From the NCBI GenBank assembly GCA_937890525.1, contig CALADI010000042.1, forward strand, positions 1-7,550: DNA of 7,550 nucleotides, written 5' to 3'. The stretch comes from an uncultured Clostridia bacterium (lineage in GTDB: Bacteria > Bacillota > Clostridia > Oscillospirales > Oscillospiraceae). Under the pieces are notes generated by a model. The model searched no databases. It was given only the letters and a program-made list of their open reading frames with translations, and had not been told where the DNA came from. Position numbers and translations under genes: made by a program. Position 1 is the stretch's first letter. Each line of letters begins with the position of its first letter. This document shows positions 1-6,217 of the stretch, one piece after another.

Positions 1-759
1 CCGCTGCTGCCCCATCACCCGGTGGGACCAGAACCGATCGGTACGGCAGGCGGTGCATTCATCGCTGACATCGATCTGCTCCACCCCCGCCCGTTCCAGC
101 AGACGGCGGTTGATCCCCTTCAGATCCACATGGAACTTATCCCCAATTTGGGTAATATGGCGCTTGGCCTCTGCGCCCAGCAAGCATTCCATGGCTTCGG
201 GCACATCCCCGTCCGTCTCAAAGCAGCATGATCCGATATTGGGTCCTATGGCCGCCGCTATATCCCGAGGGGCTGTTCCGTAGTGCTGTGCCATAGCCTG
301 CACCGTTTTCCCCACGATATCCCCCGCCGTGCCCCGCCATCCGGCATGGGCTGCGCCCACCGCTCCGGTGCGGCGATCCCACAGCAGGATGGGGGTGCAG
401 TCGGCGGTGAATACCGCCAGCGCCACCCCTGGGGTGTGGGTGATGAGGGCATCGCAGGCTTCCCCCGCCGGGGCAAACAGCCCCTCACCCTCGTTTTCCC
501 GGGAAACCGGGCGGACCCGATCCCCGTGGATCTGTCGGGCAAACACCAGATGTTCCGGGACAAAACCCACCGCTTCGCTAAGGATGCGGTAGTTTTGCAG
601 CACATTCCGGGGATCATCCCCCCGTCCGGTGCCCAAGTTCAGGCTTTCCAGCGCTCCGGTGCTGACGCCCCCCAGACGGGTGGAAAAGCAATGGGGAACA
701 TGGATCGCGCTGCTGGTCAAGTATTCCAGCGTTCCCCGTTTTTCATTGACAAATCCCAT
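1..759 (-). CDS. pgeF: Peptidoglycan editing factor PgeF (YfiH / laccase-domain family), 3' end missing
   Basis: Multicopper polyphenol-oxidase-like (DUF152/YfiH) protein. Family members have been described as peptidoglycan editing factors that keep wrong amino acids out of muropeptides, and as purine nucleoside phosphorylase/adenosine deaminase-type enzymes; the physiological substrate here cannot be read from sequence. The frame gives 253 codons and is still open at base 1. Family proteins are roughly 250-280 residues, so probably only a short tail is missing. The expected metal-binding/catalytic triad is present: His78 in FARQIHGD, Cys121 in FTADCTPIL and His138 in GAAHAGWRGT. The family blocks STRLGGVS (26-33), IGPNIGSCCFE (171-181) and DECTACRTDRFWSHR (233-247) also match. 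The ATG at 759 follows a GGGAG Shine-Dalgarno site at six-base spacing. It lies 17 bases after the secA stop with no terminator between, so it is probably co-transcribed with secA. Eleven of its 21 arginines use CGG, which suggests modest expression. The family call is firm; the exact reaction is not. Confidence 0.93.
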   Translation of the reverse strand, partial: MGFVNEKRGTLEYLTSSAIHVPHCFSTRLGGVSTGALESLNLGTGRGDDPRNVLQNYRILSEAVGFVPEHLVFARQIHGDRVRPVSRENEGEGLFAPAGEACDALITHTPGVALAVFTADCTPILLWDRRTGAVGAAHAGWRGTAGDIVGKTVQAMAQHYGTAPRDIAAAIGPNIGSCCFETDGDVPEAMECLLGAEAKRHITQIGDKFHVDLKGINRRLLERAGVEQIDVSDECTACRTDRFWSHRVMGQQR

Positions 760-776
760 AGTATTCTCCCAATGGG

Positions 777-3539
777 TCACTGTCTGCCGGCAGCAATGTC
801 CTTCTCCCGGCAGCACTTTTTGTATTTCTTGCCGCTGCCGCAGGGGCACGGATCGTTGGGCCCCACCTTATTGGCTGCATTGTGGACCGGCTGCTTCTTT
901 ACCACCGAGTCCCCATTGCCCACCGCATGGATCTCCTTGGCCACCTTCTCCCGCTTCACATCCTGAGCCGGCTGCACCCGCACAAGGAACATTCTGCGAA
1001 CGGTTTCCTCCTGAATGGCGTTGATGGTGGCTTCAAACATTTCAAAGCCCTGCTCCCGGTATTCGATGACCGGATCATGCTGACCGTAGGCCCGCAGACC
1101 CACGCCCTGCTTCAGTTCGTCCATGGCATCGATGTGATCCATCCAGTATTCGTCTACCACACGCAGGGTGACCACCCGCTCCAGCTCCCGCATGAGCTTT
1201 TCGCCATAGAGGGATTCTTTTGCAGTGTAGGTCTGGAGGGCATGGTCATACAGCGCCTGCTCCAATTCTCCGGGCTTCATGGCAGCCAGCGCATCATCGG
1301 TGAACTGCACCGAGCCCTTAGGGAAGTAGATGTTGTCCATATGCGCCAGCAGTGCCGAAAGCTCCTGCTGGTTGCAGATGCCCCCCTGCTCCGCCGTCAC
1401 CGTGGCGACGGTGGTATCGATGACCCGGCGCAGATTGTTCAGCACCATATCCTTCAGATTCTCCCCATCGAGGACCTGACGGCGCTGACCGTAGATCATC
1501 TCACGCTGGGTGTTCATCACATCATCGTATTCCAGCACATTCTTTCTGGCACGGAAGTTCCGACTTTCCACATTCTTCTGGGCATTCTCCACCGCATTGG
1601 ACAGGATCTTCTGGTCGATGGGGGTATCCTCATCCAGACCCAGCGTGTCCATCATGGACATGATCCGCTCCGAGGAGAACAGACGCATCAGGTCATCCTC
1701 CATACTCAGGTAGAACCGGCTCTCACCGGGATCGCCCTGACGACCGGCACGGCCGCGAAGCTGATTGTCGATCCGGCGGGATTCGTGGCGCTCGGTGCCG
1801 ATGATGAACAGGCCGCCGGCTTCCTTCACCTTGGCGGCATATCCGGCGATCTCCGCCTTGTGCTGCTCCAAAAGCTGCTCATAGCGTCTGCGGATCTCCA
1901 AGATCTCGGGATCATCGGTCTCCGCATAGGAGTTGGCCTCCTGCAGCAGCTCCTCGCTGACCTCCTGCTTGCGCAGGTCGTTCAGCGCCTTGTACTCGGC
2001 ATTGCCGCCCAGCATGATGTCCGTACCACGGCCTGCCATGTTGGTGGCAATGGTTACCGCGCCGAAATAGCCCGCCTGCGCAATGATCTGGGCTTCCTGC
2101 TCGTGGTACTTGGCGTTGAGCACATTGTGGGCGATGCCCTCTTTCTTCAGCAGCTTGCTGAGGATCTCGCTCTTTTCAATGGAAACGGTACCCACCAGCA
2201 CAGGCTGCCCCTTCTCGTGGCACTCCTTCACCTGCTTGACGATGGCCCGGAACTTGCCGGCCTCGGTCTTGTAGACCGCATCCGGGTGGTCGATCCGGGC
2301 AACGGGACGATTGGTGGGGATCTCCACCACATCCAGCTTGTAGATGGTGTTGAATTCCTCTTCCTCGGTCAGCGCCGTGCCGGTCATGCCTGACAGCTTG
2401 TTGTACAGCCGGAAGAAATTCTGGAAGGTGATGGTGGCCAGAGTCTTGGACTCCCCTGCGACCTTCACGCCTTCCTTAGCCTCGATGGCCTGATGCAGAC
2501 CCTCGTTGTACCGTCTGCCGTACATCAACCGACCGGTGAATTCGTCTACGATAATGATCTGACCGTCCTTCACCACATAGTCGATGTCCCGCTTCATCAA
2601 ACCACGGGCCTTCATCGCCTGATTGATATGGTGGGACAGTGTGGCGTTCTCCGGGTCTGCCAGATTCTCCACAGCGAAGAATTTCTCCGCCTTTTCAATA
2701 CCGGAAGCGGTCAGGGACACCGTGCGGGATTTCTCGTCCACGAAATAGTCGCAGTCATAGTCATCCTGCACCTCTTTTTCGTCAGTCTTGGCGAACACCT
2801 GCTTGCGCAGCTTGGAGACGAACTGATCCGCCAGCTCGTAAAGCTGGGAGGAATCGTCTCCCTTGCCGGAGATGATGAGGGGCGTCCGGGCTTCGTCGAT
2901 GAGGATGGAGTCCACCTCGTCCACGATGGCAAAATTATGTCCCCGCTGAACCATCTCCTCCTTGTAGATCGCCATGTTGTCCCGCAGGTAGTCAAAGCCC
3001 AACTCGTTGTTGGTACAGTAGGTGATGTCTGCGGCATAGGCCACCCGGCGCTCCGCCGGGGTCATGCCGGGAACCACCAGACCCACACTCAGCCCCATAT
3101 AGCGGTAGACCTTGCCCATCCACTCCGAGTCACGGCGGGAGAGGTAGTCGTTGACGGTGACCACATGGACGCCCTTCCCCGTCAAGGCATTCAGATAACA
3201 GGGCAGGATAGCCACCAGAGTCTTTCCTTCGCCGGTCTTCATCTCTGCAATTCTGCCCTGATGGAGCACGATACCGCCGATGAGCTGCACGGGATAGGGG
3301 CGCATCCCCAGCACCCGGTCGGCAGCCTCCCGAATGGCGGCAAAAGCCTCCGGCAGCAGGTCATCCAGCGTCTGCCCGGAGGCTAGGCGCTGCTTGAATT
3401 CATCGGTCTTACCCTTCAGCGCATCTTCGGACAGCGCCTTATATTCATTCTCCAATGCAAGGATCTGATCCACCATCGGCTGGATCTTTTTGACCTCCCG
3501 CTCAGAACGGGTGCCAAAAATCTTTGAGAACAATCCCAT
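777..3539 (-). CDS. secA: Preprotein translocase ATPase subunit SecA
   Basis: SecA is the cytoplasmic and membrane-peripheral ATPase that drives unfolded preproteins through the SecYEG channel. This copy is complete at 920 residues from the ATG at 3539. Visible landmarks in order are: Walker A MKTGEGKT (100-107); the Walker B/DEAD-like IVDEVDSILIDEARTP (205-220); the preprotein cross-linking region (about 226-370) with the IIIVDEFTGRLMYGRRYNEG signature near 328-347; helicase motif V TNMAGRGTDIMLGG (499-512); motif VI QLRGRAGRQGDPGESRFY (593-610); the helical scaffold and wing region (about 620-850); and a C-terminal zinc motif CxCx8CC using Cys898, Cys900, Cys909 and Cys910. The last element normally contacts SecB or phospholipid/ribosome. 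A charged helical stretch at about 521-575 inside the second nucleotide-binding domain resembles that of other clostridial SecAs. An in-frame TTG at 3545 would add two residues, but it lies only about two bases from the Shine-Dalgarno site, so the ATG is preferred. First gene of a likely secA-pgeF unit. No truncation or missing key residue was seen. Confidence 0.98.
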   Translation of the reverse strand: MGLFSKIFGTRSEREVKKIQPMVDQILALENEYKALSEDALKGKTDEFKQRLASGQTLDDLLPEAFAAIREAADRVLGMRPYPVQLIGGIVLHQGRIAEMKTGEGKTLVAILPCYLNALTGKGVHVVTVNDYLSRRDSEWMGKVYRYMGLSVGLVVPGMTPAERRVAYAADITYCTNNELGFDYLRDNMAIYKEEMVQRGHNFAIVDEVDSILIDEARTPLIISGKGDDSSQLYELADQFVSKLRKQVFAKTDEKEVQDDYDCDYFVDEKSRTVSLTASGIEKAEKFFAVENLADPENATLSHHINQAMKARGLMKRDIDYVVKDGQIIIVDEFTGRLMYGRRYNEGLHQAIEAKEGVKVAGESKTLATITFQNFFRLYNKLSGMTGTALTEEEEFNTIYKLDVVEIPTNRPVARIDHPDAVYKTEAGKFRAIVKQVKECHEKGQPVLVGTVSIEKSEILSKLLKKEGIAHNVLNAKYHEQEAQIIAQAGYFGAVTIATNMAGRGTDIMLGGNAEYKALNDLRKQEVSEELLQEANSYAETDDPEILEIRRRYEQLLEQHKAEIAGYAAKVKEAGGLFIIGTERHESRRIDNQLRGRAGRQGDPGESRFYLSMEDDLMRLFSSERIMSMMDTLGLDEDTPIDQKILSNAVENAQKNVESRNFRARKNVLEYDDVMNTQREMIYGQRRQVLDGENLKDMVLNNLRRVIDTTVATVTAEQGGICNQQELSALLAHMDNIYFPKGSVQFTDDALAAMKPGELEQALYDHALQTYTAKESLYGEKLMRELERVVTLRVVDEYWMDHIDAMDELKQGVGLRAYGQHDPVIEYREQGFEMFEATINAIQEETVRRMFLVRVQPAQDVKREKVAKEIHAVGNGDSVVKKQPVHNAANKVGPNDPCPCGSGKKYKKCCREKDIAAGRQ

Positions 3540-3546
3540 ATTCAAT

Positions 3547-3552
3547 CTCCTT
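3547..3552 (-). promoter_or_regulatory. secA Shine-Dalgarno site deciding the ATG start
   Basis: The minus strand reads AAGGAG here, seven bases before the ATG at 3539 and about two bases before the in-frame TTG at 3545. The spacing favours the ATG and a 920-residue SecA beginning MGLFSKIFG, which is also the common N-terminus of the family. Confidence 0.85.
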
Positions 3553-3597
3553 TCGGGATCCCCCCTCTAATGAAGGCATAGGAAACCATTTTCAGTC

Positions 3598-3606
3598 ATT
3601 ATAGCA
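3598..3606 (-). promoter_or_regulatory. Probable secA promoter, extended -10
   Basis: On the minus strand this reads TGC followed by a perfect TATAAT, an extended -10 element of the sigma-A type. The hexamer 17 bases upstream (TATTCT, 3621-3626) is a poor -35, and a run of eight T's lies between; the TG extension may compensate. Transcription would begin near 3591, giving a leader of about 50 bases before secA. It sits directly downstream of the rsmE terminator, as expected for a new transcription unit. Inferred from motif match only. Confidence 0.7.
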
Positions 3607-3650
3607 CACCTCTAAAAAAAAGAATAGACATTTTTGTGAACAAGCAGATC

Positions 3651-3696
3651 AAAAAATACCGGCTCACCGCCAGCCCAAAGTCCGGCGATGAGCCGG
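3651..3696 (-). terminator. Rho-independent terminator after rsmE
   Basis: Strong hairpin: the arm at 3659-3671 pairs with 3684-3696, with eight base pairs (CCGGCTCA/TGAGCCGG), one C/A mismatch, then four more G-C pairs, closing a 12-base loop. Read leftwards, the stem is followed within two bases by six U's (AAAAAA at 3651-3656 on the plus strand). It begins 15 bases after the rsmE stop codon. It should end the comM-rsmE transcript and separate it from secA. In the plus direction there is no T-run after the hairpin, so it is not obviously bidirectional. Confidence 0.9.
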
Positions 3697-3711
3697 TCAG
3701 CCCATCCAATG

Positions 3712-4443
3712 TTAAAACTCCCCCACGGCGTACATCACCGCCGACAGGGCGCAAAGCGGTGCAGTCTCGCACCGCAAGATCCGCTTACCCAATGTGCACA
3801 CCCGGAATCCCGCGTCCATTGCCGCCTGCACCTCCCGCTCCTCCAAGCCGCCTTCCGGCCCGGTGAGCAGCGCCGCCGTCGCAAAATCGCTGTCCTCCAA
3901 CGCCATGTGCAGGGTAGTCGCCCGCTCATTTTCATAGAAGATCAGCGGAAGATCCGTCTGCGCCGCCCGCTGCAAGGCCTGCGTAAAGCTGGGCAGCACC
4001 ACCACCTGAGGGATCCGCCCACGCCCGGACTGTTCTGCGGCGGAAGCTGCGATCTTCTGCCAACGCTCCGTCTTTTTCCTCAAGCTCTTGTCGTCGGGCT
4101 TGGAAACGCACCGAGCCGAAGGGAATGCCACAATCTCGTATGCCCCCAGCTCCGTTGCCTTCTGGATCACATGCTCCAGCTTGTCCGCCTTGGGGAATGC
4201 CATGTAGATGCTCACCCGCACCCCAGGCTCCGTGTCTGAGCACCGCCGCTCAAGCACATCCAGCGTAACGCCCTCCGTTCCGGTCTGTCTCACAGCGCAC
4301 AGGCACTCGCTGCCCTGTCCGTCGCAGACCAATACCTGCTCCCCCGGCTTCAGCCGTAGCACCTTGGCATGGGCGGCGTTTTCTCCCGTCAGACACAGGT
4401 CATCCTGCGCCAGTTCTTCCGGCTCTACAAAAAATCTTGTCAT
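3712..4443 (-). CDS. rsmE: 16S rRNA (uracil-1498-N3)-methyltransferase RsmE
   Basis: RsmE is a SPOUT-class, knotted methyltransferase that uses S-adenosylmethionine to methylate N3 of U1498 in 16S rRNA, near the decoding centre of the 30S subunit. The 243-residue length is normal for the family. An N-terminal PUA-like RNA-binding part (about 1-70, including HAKVLRLKPGEQVLVCDGQG at 25-44) is followed by the SPOUT domain. Diagnostic blocks are KADKLEHVIQKATELG (85-100), AAEQSGRGRIP (135-145), LTGPEGGLEEREV (193-205) and LGKRILRCETAPL (218-230); the last two form the knot and cofactor pocket. The ATG at 4443 has a GGGAGA Shine-Dalgarno site about six bases upstream. It begins 24 bases after the comM stop, so the two are probably co-transcribed, and a strong terminator follows its own stop. 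In many bacteria rsmE instead sits beside prmA; no prmA is seen here. Confidence 0.96.
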   Translation of the reverse strand: MTRFFVEPEELAQDDLCLTGENAAHAKVLRLKPGEQVLVCDGQGSECLCAVRQTGTEGVTLDVLERRCSDTEPGVRVSIYMAFPKADKLEHVIQKATELGAYEIVAFPSARCVSKPDDKSLRKKTERWQKIAASAAEQSGRGRIPQVVVLPSFTQALQRAAQTDLPLIFYENERATTLHMALEDSDFATAALLTGPEGGLEEREVQAAMDAGFRVCTLGKRILRCETAPLCALSAVMYAVGEF

Positions 4444-4467
4444 ATTTTTCTCCCACTCACTGGTATA

Positions 4468-5985
4468 TTACGGATTTCCCAAATTGACCGCCCGGTACTG
4501 GATGGCTTCTGCCAGATGCTCCGGTCGGATCTGCTCGCTCCCTGCCAGATCCGCAATGGTTCTCGCCACTTTTAAGATCCGGTCGTAGCTTCGGGCCGTC
4601 AGACCCATAGCATCAAAGGCCTGCTTCATGAATCCGGCGCAGGTGTCGTCCAATTTGCAGTATTCCCGCAGATCCGACGCATCCATACGGGCATTGCACC
4701 GTCCGCTGTCTGCGCCGTAGCGGGCATTCTGGATGGCTCTGGCGGCATCCACCCGTTCCTTGATCTGCCGGGAGGGCTCCGCCGGTTTTCTGTGGCGAAG
4801 TTCCTCAAAATGCACCGCAGGCACCTCCACCATAATGTCGATCCGATCCAGCATGGGACCGGAGATCCGGCTGCGGTAGTTCTGGACGCTGTGCTCCGAG
4901 CAGGTGCATCTGCCATTCGGATCCCCGTACCACCCGCATTTGCAGGGGTTCATGGCGCACACCAGCATGAATTCCGACGGATAGCTGACGGCGCCGGAGG
5001 CTCTGGAGATGGTCACCCGGCCATCCTCCAAGGGCTGGCGCATCAGATCCAGCGTGTCCTTTCGGAATTCCGGCAGCTCATCCAGAAACAGCACCCCCAT
5101 GTGGGCAAGGGAGATCTCCCCGGGCTTGGGCACGCTGCCGCCGCCGGCAAGCCCGGCATTGGAGATGGTATGATGCGGGGAGCGGAAGGGACGCCGGGTG
5201 ACCAGCGGCTCTTTTGCTGACAGCATTCCCATCACCGAGTAGATCTGGCTCACCTCCAGCGACTCCTCCCGGGTCATCTTAGGCATGATGGAGGGCAGCC
5301 GCTTAGCGAGCATGCTCTTGCCGGAACCGGGAGGGCCGATCAGCAGCACATTGTGCCCGCCTGCCGCCGCTACCTCCAGTGCCCGCTTCACATTCTCCTG
5401 CCCGAGCACATCGGCAAAATCCGGCATATCCTCCGGCTGCTCCGCCGGGATCCACTCCTCCTCCGGCTGTGCAGACTGCTCTGCGTTGAGGATCTGCCCC
5501 ACCTGACGCAGATCTTTGATCCCGTACACCTGCGGCCCCCGGGCCAGCGTGGCCTCTGCGGCATTCTCCGCCGGGACGAACAGATGCTCAATCCCTGCCC
5601 GCTTGGCAGCCAGCGCCATGGGCAGCACCCCGTGAATGGGGCGCACCGAGCCGTCCAGCCCCAGTTCTCCCAAAAATGCGGTGGTGCCGGTGGGGCGGCG
5701 GATGGCGCCCGCGGCGCACAGGATGCTCAGGGCGATGGGGAGATCGTACTGCGATCCTGCTTTCTTCACATTGGCCGGTGCCAGATTCACCGTGATCCGG
5801 CTCACCGGGAAAGCAAATCCGCTCATTTTTGCGGCCGCCCGCACCCGCTCCCGAGCCTCCTTCACCGCTGCATCCGGCAGCCCCACGATATCGAATCCCG
5901 GCAATCCGTTGGAAATATAGCACTCTGCCGTCACCGCCGCTGCCTGAATCCCGGTGATCGCCAGAGTGGAAATGCTGCAAATCAC
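4468..5985 (-). CDS. comM: YifB/ComM family AAA+ ATPase (Mg-chelatase-like)
   Basis: Member of the ComM/YifB family, AAA+ proteins related to magnesium-chelatase subunit I. In Gram-negative naturally competent bacteria ComM is a hexameric helicase promoting branch migration during integration of transforming DNA; the role in clostridia is not established. From the GTG at 5985 the protein has 505 residues. An N-terminal Lon-protease-like/S5-fold domain (about 1-165) contains ISNGLPGFDIVGLPDAAVKE (24-43) and RITVNLAPANVKKAG (63-77). A Glu/Pro-rich linker (about 169-186) leads to the AAA+ domain: Walker A GPPGSGKS (217-224), Walker B GVLFLDELPE (297-306), a four-cysteine segment NPCKCGWYGDPNGRCTCS (346-363; Cys348, 350, 360, 362) typical of the family, and GPMLDRIDI (376-384). 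The C-terminal helical domain includes LTARSYDRILKVARTIADL (462-480). A longer reading from ATG 6027 is unlikely because it starts inside the predicted -10 box. First gene of a comM-rsmE unit. Confidence 0.93.
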   Translation of the reverse strand: MICSISTLAITGIQAAAVTAECYISNGLPGFDIVGLPDAAVKEARERVRAAAKMSGFAFPVSRITVNLAPANVKKAGSQYDLPIALSILCAAGAIRRPTGTTAFLGELGLDGSVRPIHGVLPMALAAKRAGIEHLFVPAENAAEATLARGPQVYGIKDLRQVGQILNAEQSAQPEEEWIPAEQPEDMPDFADVLGQENVKRALEVAAAGGHNVLLIGPPGSGKSMLAKRLPSIMPKMTREESLEVSQIYSVMGMLSAKEPLVTRRPFRSPHHTISNAGLAGGGSVPKPGEISLAHMGVLFLDELPEFRKDTLDLMRQPLEDGRVTISRASGAVSYPSEFMLVCAMNPCKCGWYGDPNGRCTCSEHSVQNYRSRISGPMLDRIDIMVEVPAVHFEELRHRKPAEPSRQIKERVDAARAIQNARYGADSGRCNARMDASDLREYCKLDDTCAGFMKQAFDAMGLTARSYDRILKVARTIADLAGSEQIRPEHLAEAIQYRAVNLGNP

Positions 5986-5991
5986 GCCCAT

Positions 5992-5997
5992 CCCTCC
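5992..5997 (-). promoter_or_regulatory. comM Shine-Dalgarno site deciding a GTG start
   Basis: The minus strand reads GGAGGG, immediately touching an ATG at 5991 but six bases before the GTG at 5985. Normal spacing favours the GTG. That start also leaves 13 residues up to the conserved Gly-Ile, the same distance I recall for other Firmicute YifB proteins, where the first residues run from Met to ...LLGI. The ATG at 5991 would add only two residues. Confidence 0.7.
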
Positions 5998-6022
5998 GTA
6001 TACAAATTCATTGACTGGATAC

Positions 6023-6051
6023 ATCATACCCTACCGCCTGCAAAAAGGCAA
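6023..6051 (-). promoter_or_regulatory. Probable comM-rsmE promoter
   Basis: On the minus strand a TTGCCT -35 (6046-6051; four of six consensus bases) is followed after exactly 17 bases by TATGAT as -10 (6023-6028; five of six). Transcription would start near 6016, leaving a leader of about 30 bases with the GGAGGG ribosome site in it. The -35 overlaps an imperfect inverted repeat at 6041-6072. Motif-based inference. Confidence 0.6.
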
Positions 6052-6072
6052 TCCCGTTTGTGCCTGCTTTTG
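6041..6072. repeat. Imperfect inverted repeat over the comM -35 region
   Basis: The left arm CAAAAAGGCA (6041-6050) is complementary to TGCCT and TTTTG in the right arm (6061-6065 and 6068-6072), with a two-base GC bulge between them and a 10-base spacer. That gives ten paired positions. It covers the predicted comM -35, so it could be an operator; it lies upstream of the likely transcript start and is therefore probably not an RNA hairpin in that transcript. No known regulator motif was recognised. Confidence 0.4.
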
Positions 6073-6097
6073 TGTGCCTTTGATACATTTGCACCAA

Positions 6098-6131
6098 TTA
6101 CCCGGTTTGAAAGGGGGTAAACCGGTGGTAA
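6098..6131. repeat. Imperfect inverted repeat upstream of the PFOR promoter
   Basis: The left arm TTACCCGGTTT (6098-6108) matches the right arm AAACCG (6119-6124) plus GGTAA (6127-6131), with a two-base bulge and a 10-base spacer. The continuous core is CCGGTTT at 6102-6108 and AAACCGG at 6119-6125. It ends 16 bases before the predicted PFOR -35 and lies between the two divergent promoters. A regulator-binding site is the natural guess. It does not resemble the Rex consensus (TTGTTAA/TTAACAA) that often controls fermentation genes. Confidence 0.5.
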
Positions 6132-6147
6132 AGAAGAAAATCCCGGC

Positions 6148-6176
6148 TTTACAAACGAGCAAATTGATGGTATCAT
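6148..6176 (+). promoter_or_regulatory. Strong sigma-A-type promoter for PFOR
   Basis: TTTACA (6148-6153, five of six consensus bases) and TATCAT (6171-6176, five of six) are separated by the ideal 17 bases. TGG directly before the -10 gives a TGn extension. Transcription should begin near 6183, leaving a leader of about 35 bases that contains a near-perfect ribosome-binding site. This is the best-matching two-box promoter in the window, which fits a central fermentation gene. Confidence 0.8.
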
Positions 6177-6183
6177 ATACACG

Positions 6184-6194
6184 ACAAAATTTGT
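6184..6194. repeat. Short palindrome at the PFOR transcription start
   Basis: ACAAA-A-TTTGT forms a perfect 5+5 palindrome around one central base, placed directly after the predicted -10 where a repressor would block initiation. It is short and A/T-rich, so chance is a serious alternative. Confidence 0.25.
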
Positions 6195-6202
6195 AATACT
6201 TT

Positions 6203-6209
6203 AGGAGGT
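6203..6209 (+). promoter_or_regulatory. PFOR Shine-Dalgarno site deciding a TTG start
   Basis: AGGAGGT is a full match to the anti-Shine-Dalgarno core, eight bases before the TTG at 6218. The first in-frame ATG (6239) is about 29 bases away, too far to be served by it. This sets the start at the TTG. Confidence 0.88.
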
Positions 6210-6217
6210 ATTTCATT

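Noticed and set aside
258..966. Open frames on both strands around pgeF (258-617 minus, 283-966 plus)
   Set aside because: They are out of frame with pgeF or span the pgeF-secA junction antisense. Translations are Pro/Arg/Ser-rich, as expected for the wrong frame of GC-rich DNA.
882..2393. Open frame of 503 codons on the plus strand opposite secA
   Set aside because: Antisense shadow of secA. The Leu/His/Gly-rich translation has no recognisable domain, and secA is intact with every expected motif.
2493..3386. Open frame of 297 codons on the plus strand opposite secA
   Set aside because: Same kind of shadow as the preceding one, lying over the SecA motor domain; composition is Val/His/Gly-rich and no family is recognisable.
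3659..3696. The hairpin as a riboswitch or attenuator for secA
   Set aside because: It lies upstream of the secA -10 box, directly after the rsmE stop, and has a terminal U-run in the rsmE direction. A simple terminator explains it fully.
5353..6120. Open frame of 255 codons on the plus strand over comM and its promoter
   Set aside because: Antisense to comM; Cys/Arg/His-rich wrong-frame composition, no family match and no supporting start signals.
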